Shown piece after piece: positions 7,986 to 20,700 of a DNA stretch of 64,000 nt (the first letter of the stretch is position 1; the number at the start of each line of letters is the position of its first letter). The position numbers and the translations under genes were made by a program. Source of the DNA: Limnohabitans sp. MMS-10A-178 (GTDB lineage Bacteria > Pseudomonadota > Gammaproteobacteria > Burkholderiales > Burkholderiaceae_C); NCBI RefSeq assembly GCF_003063375.1, contig NZ_NERY01000001.1, positions 1,736,001-1,800,000 of the forward strand. Direction: 5' to 3'. The notes beneath the pieces were generated by a model, which was not told the DNA's origin, ran no database searches, and saw only the letters and a list, made by a program, of their open reading frames with translations.

Positions 7986-8885
7986 TTAAAGCTTCACAAC
8001 TTGAAGGGACTTAGAGAGGCACTCAACTTCGATGCGAGTTGCAAAACCCAGTGTTTCGCCATCTGCCGCTACGGGTACCAATGTGGTGCAGTGGAGGGTG
8101 GCGTTTGAAAAAGCATGGCACTGAATGCGGGGGTGACCCAGATGCTTGCCAATTAAAAGGCGTGGCAGCATGAGCAGAGTTTGCAAACGGTTGAACGTGC
8201 CGCCCACGAGCAAGTTGAGTTGACCGTCATTGATGTTGGCATGGGGTACGGCGGGCATACCGCCGCCATAAGTTGGGGTGTTGAGAGAAGACGCTAGCAA
8301 GCTTTGCCCCTCGAAGACCTGTTCACCATGGATTTCAATTTTCAGTGGCCAGTTCTTCAAATTGACCAACTCACGCAAAGTGGCAAGCAAGTAACGGGGC
8401 AGACCTCTTAGAAATTTAGGCCCTGCCAATGCGCGGTTGCCAACCGAAGCATCAAAGCCAACCGCTAAACTTGAATGAAAAAAAGTAGTTGTATTCTGGT
8501 CTAGCACAGCACGACCTATATCGATGGCGCTAACTTGACCTTCAAGTGCATAGGCCAATGCTTGTTGCCAGGTCATGCGATGCAAACCCCATGCGCGTGC
8601 GCAATCGTTGCCGCTACCGTATGGCACCAGACCGACTGAATGTCTGCCTTGTAACAAACCGGGCAGCATTTGATTCAAGGTGCCGTCGCCACCTATAAGC
8701 ACAACGCGTGTTTTGGGCGGCAACTGAGACAGAAGCTCGAGCGCCTTCTCAATGCTGTCGGGAACCACAATTTGGGGCGAATCATTTTGCGGTGGCAGTG
8801 CATGGCACCATGCCTGCACGTGGCTGATAAGTTGCTGTGCCCGACCCCCAGCCGCATGAGGGTTGATCAAAATGAGTGCAGTCAT
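7986..8885 (-). CDS. diacylglycerol kinase family lipid kinase (YegS/LCB5-like)
   Basis: A 299-residue protein from ATG 8885. The track start (TTG 8927) adds 14 residues ahead of the domain and is less likely, because the catalytic domain opens directly with TALILINPHAAGG. Residues 65-69 are the GGDGT nucleotide-binding signature (LIGGDGTLNQML), followed by VPYGSGNDCARAWG, where such enzymes hold the second phosphate-binding loop. A C-terminal beta-rich domain includes NINDGQLNLLV. Family members phosphorylate diacylglycerol, phosphatidylglycerol or sphingoid-like lipids with ATP at the cytoplasmic membrane face. The exact lipid is not predictable. The gene stands alone, divergent from the metalloprotease gene, with repeat copy C against its stop codon. 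Confidence 0.88.
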   Translation of the reverse strand: MTALILINPHAAGGRAQQLISHVQAWCHALPPQNDSPQIVVPDSIEKALELLSQLPPKTRVVLIGGDGTLNQMLPGLLQGRHSVGLVPYGSGNDCARAWGLHRMTWQQALAYALEGQVSAIDIGRAVLDQNTTTFFHSSLAVGFDASVGNRALAGPKFLRGLPRYLLATLRELVNLKNWPLKIEIHGEQVFEGQSLLASSLNTPTYGGGMPAVPHANINDGQLNLLVGGTFNRLQTLLMLPRLLIGKHLGHPRIQCHAFSNATLHCTTLVPVAADGETLGFATRIEVECLSKSLQVVKL

Positions 8886-9021
8886 GTGCGCGAGCAAACC
8901 CTGTTCTAGGAAATTACGCAAGGACAAAGACCCTGCTGTAAACGCAGCTTAGTAATAACCCGAATACGCAGGTCTTTAGAATGAATAATATTGTTAAATA
9001 AGATTTTATTGGGAATTCCGC

Positions 9022-11718
9022 ATGTCCAGGTCCAAAACACCCTCCTACAAATTGACCACCCTGACAGTTGCATGCATTGGCCTTTTGGCTTTGACTGCAG
9101 TTCAAGCTCAGACACCACCAGCACCCGACTCTCCTCCAGCAGCTCCAGCCGCTCCAGCTGCTCCATCGGCTGCACCAGGCGCCGCACCTGCTACGCCGCC
9201 AACCCCTCCCGCTGCCCCAGGCGCATTGAGGCCCATGAAAGACTTTCTGAGGGATGCCAAGGCTACACCCGGGTTTTTTACACTCCACCAAAAGGACGAC
9301 AAGATCTGGCTCGAAATTTTGCCCAGCCAATTAAACAAACCATTTTTCTTTTCCTACAACATCCCCAATTCAGTGGGTGAGCGCGGTTTGTATGGCAGCC
9401 AAATGGGCAGTTCCAGATTGGTTGAATTTAAGAAAATAGGCAATCAAATTCAATTGATTGCCAAGAACACCCAGTTCTTTGCGAAAGAGGGCACACCGCA
9501 AGCGCAGTTTGTCTCAGAATCTTTCTCCGACAGTTTGCTAGCCAGCGCAGCTGTGCTTACGCAGCCCCATCCCGAAACCAAATCGGTGTTGATTGAGGCC
9601 AACAGTTTGTTGTTTTCAGATATTCCTGGATATCAAACCCGATTGGAGGCAGCATTCAGAATGCCTTTTGCTGTTGACACGCGCAACACGTCTTTCTCTG
9701 CTGTCAAAAACACAGACAAGCTCACAGGCTTAGAAGTGAAGGTGCATTTTTCAGTGCCCAGAATTGCTGCGCCGCCCATCATGCCAGGTCCTGGGGCCAT
9801 GACGTCACCGCCGCGCGCTACGCCCGACCCACGCAGTCTTTTTGTGTCTTTCTATTACAGCCTCATGCCCCTGCCTGAGCCGATGCAAACGCGCATTGCC
9901 GATGAGCGGGTGGGTTTCTTTACAGTGGCTCGCACCGACTACACCACCGACCTCAATATCAAACCAAAAACGCATTTCCTCAAACGTTGGCGCTTAGAAA
10001 AGAAAGACGTCGCTGCTGCTGTGTCTGAGCCTAAAGAGCCTATCGTTTTTTGGCTTGACAAAAACATTCCAGAAAAATATCGCAAATCGGTTTCTGAAGG
10101 TGTTTTGGAATGGAACAAAGCATTTGAAAAAGCGGGCTTTAAAAACGCCCTGGTCGTGAAGCAACAACAGGCCACAGACGACTTCAACAACATGGATGCC
10201 AAGCACGCATCAGTTCGTTGGTTCACGGGCGCTGATGTAGGCTTTGCCATTGGCCCTTCTCAAGCCGACCCCCGCACCGGCGAAATTTTGGATGCCGACA
10301 TTGGTATGTCGGATGTTTTTGCTCGAGGCGCACGTAGGGCTGTGATTGAAGACATGGGTCATGCGCACTCTGCCCACGGTGCCCATGGTGTAAATGGCGA
10401 GATGTGCAACCACGCACATTCTTCTGCGCAAGAATTGAATTACGCCCTAGATTTGCTAGAAGCCCGCGGCATGGAGCTAGACAGCCCTCAAGCTGATGCC
10501 TTAGCGCAGGCTTATGTCAAAGACGTCATGATGCACGAGGTGGGCCATACCTTGGGCCTGCGTCACAATTTCAGAGCCTCTACGGTGTACGACTTGAAAC
10601 AAATTCAAGATCCCAACTTCACCAAGATCAATGGCGTGACATCTTCCGTCATGGACTACAACCCCTACAACATTTCACCCAAAGGTGAGAAGCAGGGCGA
10701 GTACGTCATGTCCACGTTAGGCGCATATGACTATTGGGCCATTGAGTTTGGTTACAAACAATTTCCACCAGGCCAAGAGGCTCAAGGACTGGCACAAATT
10801 TTGGCCAAAGCCAGCCAGCCTGAATTGCAATTCGACTCCGATGAGGATGCAGGCTTTGGCAGCATGGGCGGTGTCGACCCCTTGGTCAATCGATTTGACC
10901 TAGGTGCAGACCCTCTGGCTTATTACAAGCTGCGCATGAAACTCTCACGCGAATTGTGGGACCGTTTGCAAAACATGAACTTGGCCACGGGTGACAGTTA
11001 TGAACGCCTCACAAGGAGTTTCCGAAGCGGCTTTAATCAGCTGAATCGCGTTGCACCATTGGCAGCCAAATACATTGGCGGTGTGCACATTCGCCGGGAG
11101 CGCGCAGGCAGCAAAAAAGCAGTGTTTGAGCCTGTGAGTGCTGCGCAGCAAAGAGAGGCATTGGCCGTCATTACCAAAGACTTCTTTGGTACAGACAGTT
11201 TCAAATTCAAACCAGAATTTATTGCCCGTTTGGCTACAGATCGATTTGAGCGCACAGAAGCCGAAGGCAGTATGCAGACCTCTGTTGCCGCTTTGGTAGC
11301 TGGCGTGCAAAGAGGCATTCTCGATCATGTTTATTCTCCTTCTGTAGCCTCTCGCTTGGCTGAAGTAGGCATGAAGGTGAATGATCCAAAAGAGACTTTG
11401 GGTTTGTCTGACGTGTATGACACCATTCAAGATGCCATTTGGTCAGAGGCCAAAACAGGTCAAGAGACCAGTTTGATGCGCCGCAACTTGCAACGCGAAC
11501 AACTGCGCCGCATGGCCGATGTGCTGGTGAAGCCCGCAGGTCCATGGCCAGCCGATGCCCGCAGCATCATGCGTGAAAACGCACGTCAGTTGGTCAGCGT
11601 GTTGGAAAAAGCCAATGCCAAACCCGGTTTGTCTAAAACGACACGTGCGCACTATGCAGATGCACTTGACACTTTGAATGCGAGTTTGAAAGCTTCCATG
11701 CAAAGAGCAACGCCTTAA
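9022..11718 (+). CDS. secreted zinc-dependent metalloprotease, metzincin-like
   Basis: An 898-residue protein. A signal peptide (LTTLTVACIGLLALTAVQAQ) is followed by a Pro/Ala-rich linker (residues about 31-68) and then a large N-terminal region of the kind found in DUF5117/DUF5118-DUF4953 proteins. The zinc site HEVGHTLGLRHNF begins at residue 505, giving the extended HExxHxxGxxH pattern of metzincins. SVMDYNPYN about 50 residues later fits the Met-turn. An unusual His-rich stretch (HAHSAHGAHGVNGEMCNHAH) lies about 50 residues before the zinc site and could bind metal. The protein should act in the periplasm or outside the cell. Its substrate is unknown. It converges on the giant adhesin gene with a 48-bp gap, so a role in adhesin processing can be imagined but is not shown. 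Confidence 0.88.
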   Translation: MSRSKTPSYKLTTLTVACIGLLALTAVQAQTPPAPDSPPAAPAAPAAPSAAPGAAPATPPTPPAAPGALRPMKDFLRDAKATPGFFTLHQKDDKIWLEILPSQLNKPFFFSYNIPNSVGERGLYGSQMGSSRLVEFKKIGNQIQLIAKNTQFFAKEGTPQAQFVSESFSDSLLASAAVLTQPHPETKSVLIEANSLLFSDIPGYQTRLEAAFRMPFAVDTRNTSFSAVKNTDKLTGLEVKVHFSVPRIAAPPIMPGPGAMTSPPRATPDPRSLFVSFYYSLMPLPEPMQTRIADERVGFFTVARTDYTTDLNIKPKTHFLKRWRLEKKDVAAAVSEPKEPIVFWLDKNIPEKYRKSVSEGVLEWNKAFEKAGFKNALVVKQQQATDDFNNMDAKHASVRWFTGADVGFAIGPSQADPRTGEILDADIGMSDVFARGARRAVIEDMGHAHSAHGAHGVNGEMCNHAHSSAQELNYALDLLEARGMELDSPQADALAQAYVKDVMMHEVGHTLGLRHNFRASTVYDLKQIQDPNFTKINGVTSSVMDYNPYNISPKGEKQGEYVMSTLGAYDYWAIEFGYKQFPPGQEAQGLAQILAKASQPELQFDSDEDAGFGSMGGVDPLVNRFDLGADPLAYYKLRMKLSRELWDRLQNMNLATGDSYERLTRSFRSGFNQLNRVAPLAAKYIGGVHIRRERAGSKKAVFEPVSAAQQREALAVITKDFFGTDSFKFKPEFIARLATDRFERTEAEGSMQTSVAALVAGVQRGILDHVYSPSVASRLAEVGMKVNDPKETLGLSDVYDTIQDAIWSEAKTGQETSLMRRNLQREQLRRMADVLVKPAGPWPADARSIMRENARQLVSVLEKANAKPGLSKTTRAHYADALDTLNASLKASMQRATP

Positions 11719-11766
11719 GCCAATTCAGCGTCCTTTGAAGAATCAGCGCTGTAGTGGGCTGCGTCT

Positions 11767-14700
11767 TCATGGAACGCTGAAGCGAACGATGTTTTCTTGC
11801 ACCAACATCATGGCTGGGGCATTGGAAGTCGCCAAATAAACGTCGTAAACAATTGAATTGGCGTCACGCACCTTACCGCTCTGGAGAGTCCAGCCACTGG
11901 TGTTGACGCGATCGTTGCTGGTGCCATCGATGGCCACTTGATGGTAATTCACACCAGAGGCGCTAAATGATGTACCTGTACTGACGTTTTGCCAACCACC
12001 TGCGCCAAGTGTGTTCAATGTACTCAAATTCGCCCAATTGCTACCCGCCATGTCCAAAACATCTGCAACTCGCAGTGTGATTTGGTTGGCAGCCGTATCC
12101 GTTCGCAAATCAATGCGTTCAATGCTGTTGATGCGACTGGCACCCTCTATGTTGCCCACTGACGTGTTGCTGATCAAAGAGAAATCCAAACCCAGTCCGC
12201 CAGTACCGCCCATGCGCAGCGTATCAATGCCGCCGCCGCCATCGATCTTGGCCAGTTGCGTGGTGTTGCCGCCAGCGCCATAGTTGTTTTGCAGTGCGGT
12301 GATCATGCTGCTGTTGACGGTAAAAATGTCCTTGCCCATGCCGCCTAACAAAACGTCGGCACCGCTGGCCACAAACGTGTCATTGCCAGTGCCAGCGGAG
12401 AAGCTGCCGCCTGCCAATGTTTGACTGCCAGTGGAGGTGAGGGTGTCGTTGGCACTGGTGCCAGTGTTATCCACCGCAGTGCCAGCTGCAAACGCGCCTG
12501 CCTTGCTACCGAAGATGATGTAAGACCGACCTGTTTGAACACCACTGTGAGCTGCGTCATACCCGTGTGCACCCACAATCAAATCGGCCAAGCCGTCGCC
12601 ATTCACATCCCCAGCAGCTCCTACCGAGTAGCCACTTAAATCTTGCGCACCTTGACCCACGATGGCAAAGCCGCCAATGTTGTTGCCAATGTCCGTTAAA
12701 TTCACTTGCGTGGTGCTTGACTTGCCATACACCACAAAGCTGTGGCCTGTATTGGCGCCACCACCTTCCGCTTTAAAGGGTGCGCCCAAAATAATGTCGG
12801 CCAAGCCGTCGCCATTGATGTCACCTGCACTGCTCACACTGTGACCGCTTTGTTCATCGTCGGTACTTGACACAATGGCAAAACCGCCTACACCCGCGGC
12901 TACTTGACCTAAGTCGATGGTGGCATTGGCGGTGCTTCTGCCAAAAACAACATAGGTTTTGCCGCTGTAGGGGTTGGCGTTGGCCGAACCACCGATGATG
13001 GCGCCAATGATAATGTCGCCCAAGCCATCGCCATTGATGTCACCGCCACTGCTAACCGACACGCCGCTGAAGTCGGAGGTATTTTCGCCGCGAATAGCAA
13101 AGCCACCGATGTTGTTCTTGATGTCTTCAAGGTCAACTGCAGCGTTCCCATTTTTACCCAACACGACATAGGTCATGCCAGCATTGGTGCCGGCGGTGTC
13201 ATTGAAATAAGCGCTGACCAGCATGTCTGCTTTGCCATCGCCGTTAAAGTCGCCAGCGCTGCTGACGGAAGTGCCACTTTCTTCGCCAGCTTGCCAGCCA
13301 GAAATCACAAAGCCTGGCACACTGCCGCCCACACTGCCTAGCGAAATGGTCTGCAGGGCTGACAAAGCAGCACTCCCGTAAACCACATAAGTTTTGCCAG
13401 TGTTACCTGCCAAACCCGACACCACTTGAAAGTGCGCACTGATGATCATGTCACTCCAACCATCACCATTCACATCGCCCGCACTGCTGACAGAAAATCC
13501 TGCCGTGTCAAAGGTGCTGGTGATGCTGAGGGCGGCTGATGTGGCGCCTAGCGCGACGATGTCTTTTTGGTATTCGGCCAAGCTGCCCGTGGCGTTATTG
13601 GCTTTGCCATAGACTAAAAATGCGCCACCTGGGTTTGAGCTGGCGGCATCTTGCGGCATGCCAATTAGCACATCTGCAAAGCCATCTTTGTTCATGTCAC
13701 CCACACCCGCCACAGAAAATCCCAGCCAACCTTTGGTGACGTTGTAGTACATGTACTGACCATTCACTTGCCCCGTGTCGCTGTACCCTGTAGGGACATT
13801 GCTGGTGTTTTGGCCGCCTTGGTAAACAACGGCTGCGCCGCTTTGAGATCTCACGGTGCCATTGCTTTCTGTGAAGTTGCTCAGTGGAGCACCCATCACC
13901 ACATCGCCATAGCCGTCGCCATTGACGTCACCAGCCAAACTCACCGCAAAGCCAAAGTAGGCGCCCGTGTTGGGAGCTTCAATGGCATAGCCGCCAATGT
14001 TGTTGGCAATGTCGTCCAAGTAGATGGCGTTTTTGAAGGTGTTGACGTTGAGGGTGGGGGAGGCGCCTGCAAGGCCCGCATTGCCGGCGGTGTCGGTGTA
14101 GCTGCCGGCTGTCACGGTGATGCTTGCTGCAACCAAGGCTGTGTCTGCAAAGGGGGTGTACACCGCTGTGCGCGTGAGGCCTGTACCAGAAATGGCGCTG
14201 AGCGTGCCTTGTGTTACCACCACATCGCCAGTGGTGCCATCCCACGCAAAGGTACTGCCAGGGTCTTCACTGAACGTGAAGGTGATGTTGGCGGTTTGGC
14301 CCATACCCACGGTTGATAAGTTGGAGGTAATGACCACCGTCGGCACGGCTGTGTCGTAGCTGATCGAGACTGTGCCGCTGGCAGAACCCAAATTGCCTGC
14401 GGCATCTTGATAGCTGAGGTTCTTGACGGAGACGGTGGTAGTGCCGGCATTGACGTTGGCGGGTGGTGTGAAATCAAAGCCTCTTATCACGCCCACTTGT
14501 TGGCTCGGTACGGTGCTGAGAGTCACGGTACCCGCGCCAGTCACAGTCAAATCGCCAACGCTGCCATCCCACGTGAAGCTAGTCCCTGGGTCTTCACTGA
14601 AAGTGAAATAAACCCGTGTGGTTTGACCCGCTACGAGGTTGTTTGAATTGGCGCGACCTGTGACGGTGGGTGCCACAGTGTCAATGCTGAGGCTGGGCGT

Positions 14701-17700
14701 GGTACCAGCCGCCCCTAAATTGCCTGCAGTGTCTTGATAGCTGAGGTCCGTGACGGTGATGCTGGCGTTGCCACTTGCCAAATTGGCAGTGGGTGTGAAC
14801 ACGGCAGTGCGTGTGAGGCCTGTGCCACTGATGGCCCCCAGTGTGCCGCCGGAAACCGAGACATCACCCGCGGTGCCATTCCAAGTGAAACTTGTGCCAG
14901 GGTCTTCGCTGAACGTGAAAGTGATGTTGGCCGTGCTGCCTGCTTTGACAGACGTCACGTTGGAAGTGATGGCCACAGACGGCGCCACCAAGTCGATGCT
15001 GATGGCCGGTGTTGTACCTGCAGTGCCATTGTTGCCTGCCAAGTCTTGGAAACTGTTGGCTGCCACCGTGATGCTGGCCGTGCCGCTGGCTGTGTTGGGG
15101 GTGGGCGTGAAGGTGGCTGTGCGCGTGAGACCTGTGCCGCTGAGGGCGCCCAAGGTGCCGCCAGAAACACTGACATCACCGGTGCTGCCGTCCCACTTAA
15201 AACTGGTGCCCATGTCTTCACTGAAGGTGAAAGTGATGGTGGCAGTTTGGCCTGCCAAAAGGACGCTTCGGTTTGAAGTGATGGCCACAGTGGGGGCTGT
15301 GGTGTCGACTTTGTAATTGGCATTGTTGGCCACCGCGCTGTAAATGGTGGACGCCAAGTTGCCGTAGGTGTCTTGCAAAATGGCGCCGTTGTAGCTGATG
15401 CCATTGGCATTGAGGCTGATACCGTCAATGTCTGTTTGCCCAGCCTGAATGGTGTATTGGAAGGTCAAGGCATTGACGTCAATGCTCACATAACTGGCTT
15501 GCACCACGGTGCTACCAACGGTCAAGGCCAAGGTGGGTAGCCCTCCGCTGGTGATCATCTGCATGTTGAATTTATTCATGTAGACCGAGATGGTCAATAC
15601 ATCACCAGCATTGAGGAAATTGTTGACAACGCCTGAGCCTGATAAAGCAAATCCTGAGGCCAAAGGTGCAATGTTTTCAATGTGGTAATTGGGGCTGGTA
15701 CCCAGTACGCCTAGGTTGCCAAATGCATCTGTATAGCTATTGGCTACAACAGAAAGTGTGAGGTTGTAAATTTGCGTTGCCGCAGTGGGTGCCGTGAAGG
15801 TTGCGGTGCGTGTCAGGCCCGTGCCACTGATGGCGCCGATGCTGCCGCCGGTAAAGGACAAATCGCCAGTCGTTCCATTCCAATTGAAGGATGTCCCTGG
15901 GTCTTCAGAAAATGTGAAGGTGATCAAGCTGGTGCGTGTACTAGACAACACGCTGTTGCTCATGCTGATGCTGACACTGGGGGCTTGGGTGTCAATGAGA
16001 ATGGCAGGCGCTGAACTGGCGACCAAGCTGGCATTTTCGGCGTAGTCCTTAATGGCACCCGCATTCAAAACGATGGACGAGTTGACCAGTTGTTGGTTGG
16101 CCGTCGGCGTGAAGGTGGCGGTTTTGACCAGAAGACTGGATACCGTTACCCAATTGCTCAATGAACCGCCCGAAATGACAATGTCGCTGCCTAGACCAAA
16201 TGTATTGAAGTTTTGAATCCATTCGCTGGCTGTAAAAGTGAACGTCGCTGTTTCACCCGATTTGAGGGCGGTCTTGTTACTGGTGATGATCAGTGTGGGC
16301 GCTGTGGTGTCGACGATGTTGCCGCCATTGAGTCTTTCTAAATGGGAGAGTGACGCACTGTTGCCTGATGCATCTTTGATGGTGCCACCGTTCAGGGTCA
16401 AGGTGTTGGCCACAATGCCATAGCCGTTGGTATCGGTTTGACCGGCCAAGATGGTGTACCTGAACAGCATTATCTTGCTATTTTGTTGCCAGCTTGGGTC
16501 GTAGGTTGCTTTGACGACGGTGCTGCCAATCAATAAATCAATGGTGGGTAAGCCACCTGTCGTCACGATCACTGGTGCCTCAAGAAATGAGACATAAGCA
16601 CCAATCCTCGTTCCTGCTGCGCTGTAGGAAAGCATATCGCTTTGGAACGAGACGCTCGAAACGCTCATTCCCAACGTATCTAGCGTCATGCTAGGCGTGT
16701 TACCTTGTGCACCCGTGTTGCCTGCTGCATCGGTGTAACTGCCCGCATTCACCACCACGGTGGCGTTGCCACTGTTGACATTGGCTGTTGGCGTGAAGAC
16801 CGCGGTACGTGTCAGACCCGTGCCACTGATGGCGCTCAAAGTGCCATTGCTGAGGGTGATATCGCCCGCGCTGCCATCCCATACAAAACTGCTACCTGGG
16901 TCTTCAGAAAACGTAAAGGTGATATTGGCTGTTTGCCCCACCAACAACTGGGTCCTGCTGCTGGTAATAGCTACTGTCGGCGCAGTGGTGTCTACCTTAT
17001 AGGCTGCATTGTCAGCCCGTGCAATGGCCGTGATAACAGCGCTGTTGCCAGAACTGTCTTTGATGGTGCCGCCGTTGAGCACCAAGGCGTTGGCCGCATA
17101 ACTCAAACCATTGGCATCATTTTGCCCAGCCACAACCGTGTAGTTGAACAGCAAATCCGTTGTGCCAGAGCCTGAAACATAGACTGTAGCATCCCCTGAA
17201 CCGCCCACATTCAATGAAACTTTGGGTGAGCCGCCGCTGGTATTCACAAGCACCGCCTCACTGAATGTGGCAGTGATTTGCACCACATCGCCCGCATTCA
17301 AGGTGTTGCTCAAAATGCCGCTTGCACCCGAGATGTTCATGCTGGTGAGCGTGGGCACACTGGTGTCAATGGACACGCTGGCACTACTGCCTACTTGGCC
17401 TGGGTTGCCGGCCAAATCGGTATAGACCGCTGAGGCTGTAGACACCACACCTGCGGTGGTACTGCCCGCCGTCGGTGTGAAGGTAGCGGTGCTCACATAG
17501 TTGGCGCCGCTTAAAACAAAAGGACCGATGGCACTGAGCGTACCGCCGCTAACGGTTAAATCGCCTGCGGTGCCATTCCATGTGAAGCTGGTGCCAGTTT
17601 TATCGTTGGCTGTGATGGAGAGCGTGGCTGTTTCACCTGCTTTGAGACTGGCCATATTGAACGACAGTGACACCGAAGGTGCAAGGGTGTCTACCATGTA

Positions 17701-20700
17701 AACCGAGTTGCTGTTGACTGCGGCAGAACTTATGCTGGCAGAGTTGCCAGCTGCGTCTAGCAGCACCGCACCATTCAAACTCAAAGCGTTCAGTGCAATG
17801 GCAATGCCATCGGCATCGTTTTGCCCAGCTGCAATGGTGGTGGTAAACACCAGCGTATTGCTGCCAGCACCCGAAACATAAGTGGCCTGCACGGTGCTGC
17901 TGCCCACCAGCAATGCCAGTGTGGGTGAGCCCTCAGTTAAATTTAAGTTAACTGCCTCTGTGAAAGTGACACTCACATTGGCGGTGTCGTTTTCATTGAG
18001 GTACGTATTCAGAATGCCCGTTGAGCCACTGAGTGCCAAAGTAGAAATGGTGGGCGCCAGTGTATCGATGGTTAGGCTGGGTGTGCCGCCTGCACTGCCG
18101 TTGTTGCCTGCGGCATCTTGATAAGCCCCAGAACTCACAGCAATGCTGGCGGTACCTGTATTCAAGCTTGGCGTCGGGGTGAACACCGCCGTACGTGTGG
18201 TGCCTGTGCCTGAAATAGCGCTCAGGGTACCGTTGTTAAGCGTGATGTCGCCGGTGGTGCCATCCCAAACAAAGGTGTTGCCTGGGTCTTCGCTGAAGGT
18301 GAAGGTGATGTTGGCTGTCTCACCTGATTTAAGCTGGCCCACATTGGATGTGATGCTCAAAAATGGCGCAGTGGTGTCAACCGTGAAGCTGCTGTTGTCG
18401 GCTGTGCCAGGGGCAAGCAAGGTGGTGGTGTTGGTCCGCGGGTCTTGTAAGGTACTGCCGTTCAATGACAAAGCGTTGGCACCAATGGCAATGCCATTGG
18501 CATCGGTCTGGCCCGGTTGAATGGTGTACGTGAACAACAAATTGGCAGTGCCTGCACCTGAGGCGTATGTGGCATTCACGGTGCTGCTGCCAATCTGCAA
18601 AGCCACTGTGGGCGAGCCCGATGTTGTGTTGAGCGTTTGTGCTTCAGAAAAATGGGCTGTGACAGTCACTATGTCGCCAGCATTCAGGGCGTTGTTTTGA
18701 ACGCCTGTGGCGCTGCTAACTTGAACGTCCATCAAGGTGGCAGGCGTGGTGTTGAGTAACAAGCCGTCCAGTGTGTTGCCGCTTCCCAAATTACCAGCCG
18801 AATCAGTGTACAAATTGTTGCTAACAGTGATGCTGGCATTGCCACCCGACAAACCCTGCGTAGGCAAAAATGTGGCGGTACGGGTTAGGCCTGTGCCAGC
18901 TAGCGCAGACAAGGTGCCGTTGACCAAGCTCACATCTCCCGCACTGCCATTCCATGTGAAGGTGCTGCCCGGATCTTCGCTGAAGGTGAAAGTAATGAGG
19001 GCGGTTTCGCCGCTTAAAAAGACGCCCTTGCTGCTGGTAATGCTGACCAGCGAAGGTGCCGTTGTGTCCACCAAATAGTTGGCGTTGTCGCCAACGGCGG
19101 CAAAGGTCAGAGTGGGTGTGTTGCCTGCAGTATCGGTTAAGACTTTGCCGTTCAAACTCAGGCTGTTGGTGTTGATGGCAATGCCGTTGACATCGGTTTG
19201 CCCATTCAAGATGGTGTAGTTGAAAACCAATTGCGCCGTGCCAGAGCCAGAGGCATATTGCGCGCTAACTTCGGTGTTGCCAATGGTGAGGTTAAGGCTG
19301 GGTGTGCCTACGTTGGCATTCAAGAAAACAGCTTCTGTAAAGTTAACGGCTACCGACACCACATCGCCTTGATTGAGCAAACTATTTTGAATGCCAGTGG
19401 CGCTGAGCAGGGCCACGCTAGAAACTGTAGTCGTGGTGGTATTGATGCTGATGTTTTCCGATTTGTCCGTGACGCCTGCCGATGCTTCTAGGCCAATGTT
19501 GCCTGCGGCATCGGTGTAGCTGTTGAGTACGATGGCCACATTGGCCGTGCCTGCACTCACGCCAGAGGCGGGTGTAAGGAGGGCAGTGCGCGTTAGTGGG
19601 TTGCCGGTGGTGCTAAGGGCGCTTAAGGTTCCCCCCGTTCCGACTAAGTCGCCGCTGGTGCCATTCCAAGTGAAGCTGCTGCCAGGGTCTTCGCTGAAGG
19701 TGAAGGTGATAGTGGCCGTTTGTCCAGAGATCAAAGCACTGGTGTTGCTGGTCACTGTGGCTGTAGGACGGGTGGTGTCTACCAAATATTTTGCATTGTC
19801 AGCTACTGCATTAGACGCAATGTTGCTGTTGTTGCCCGAGGCATCTTTCAAGGACCCGCCATTGAGATTGAGTGCGTTGGCACCGATGGCAACGCCATTG
19901 CTGTCGTTCTGGCCATTGGCCACTGTAGCTGTGAACACCAAAGCATTGCTACCCGAACCTGAAACATAGGCCGCTTGTACCGTTGTACCCCCCACAATCA
20001 GTGCCAAATAAGGCGTGCCGCCACTTGTGTTTACGGTGATCACATCGCTGTAGGTAACGGTAGCGCTGAGCGTATCGCCAGTATTCAAATTGTTGATGGT
20101 GGCGTCTGATGCGCTAACCACACCTCCCGAAGATTGACTCAAAGCTAAGCTTGAAATGGTGGGGGCTAACGTGTCTAAATTGAGCGTAGGTGTGGTACCT
20201 GCACTGCCATTGTTGCCCGCACTATCTTGATAGCTGTTACTTGTAACGCCAATACTGGCCGTGCCACTGCCTTGGTTTGTAGCAGGCGTAAAAACAGCAG
20301 TGCGCGTGAGGCCTGTACCGCTAATGGCACCCAAGCTACCGCCAGTTACCACCACATCGCCCGAAGTGCCATCCCACGCAAAGCTGGTGTCTGGATCTTC
20401 AGAGAAAGTAAACGTGATATTGGCGGTGGTACCTACCGTCATAGAGGAAATGTCGGATGCGATGGTGACCGTGGGGGGCGTGGTGTCCACCATGTATGCA
20501 GCATTGCTGCTCACGGCCAACAAGCCGATGCTGCTGGTATTGCCATTGGCATCTTTGAGGGTAGCGCCGTTTAACAGAAGTGCACTCGCTGGAATGGCGA
20601 CACCATCGGTGTCGGTTTGGCCGCTGACAATGGTGGTGGTAAATAGCAAGGCATTGGTGCCTGAGCCCGATACATAGGCTGCAAACACAGTGCTTGCGCC

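Noticed and set aside
9106-9338. Minus-strand Gly/Ala-rich ORF (76 residues) opposite the metalloprotease linker
   Set aside because: It is the complement of the Pro/Ala-coding stretch.
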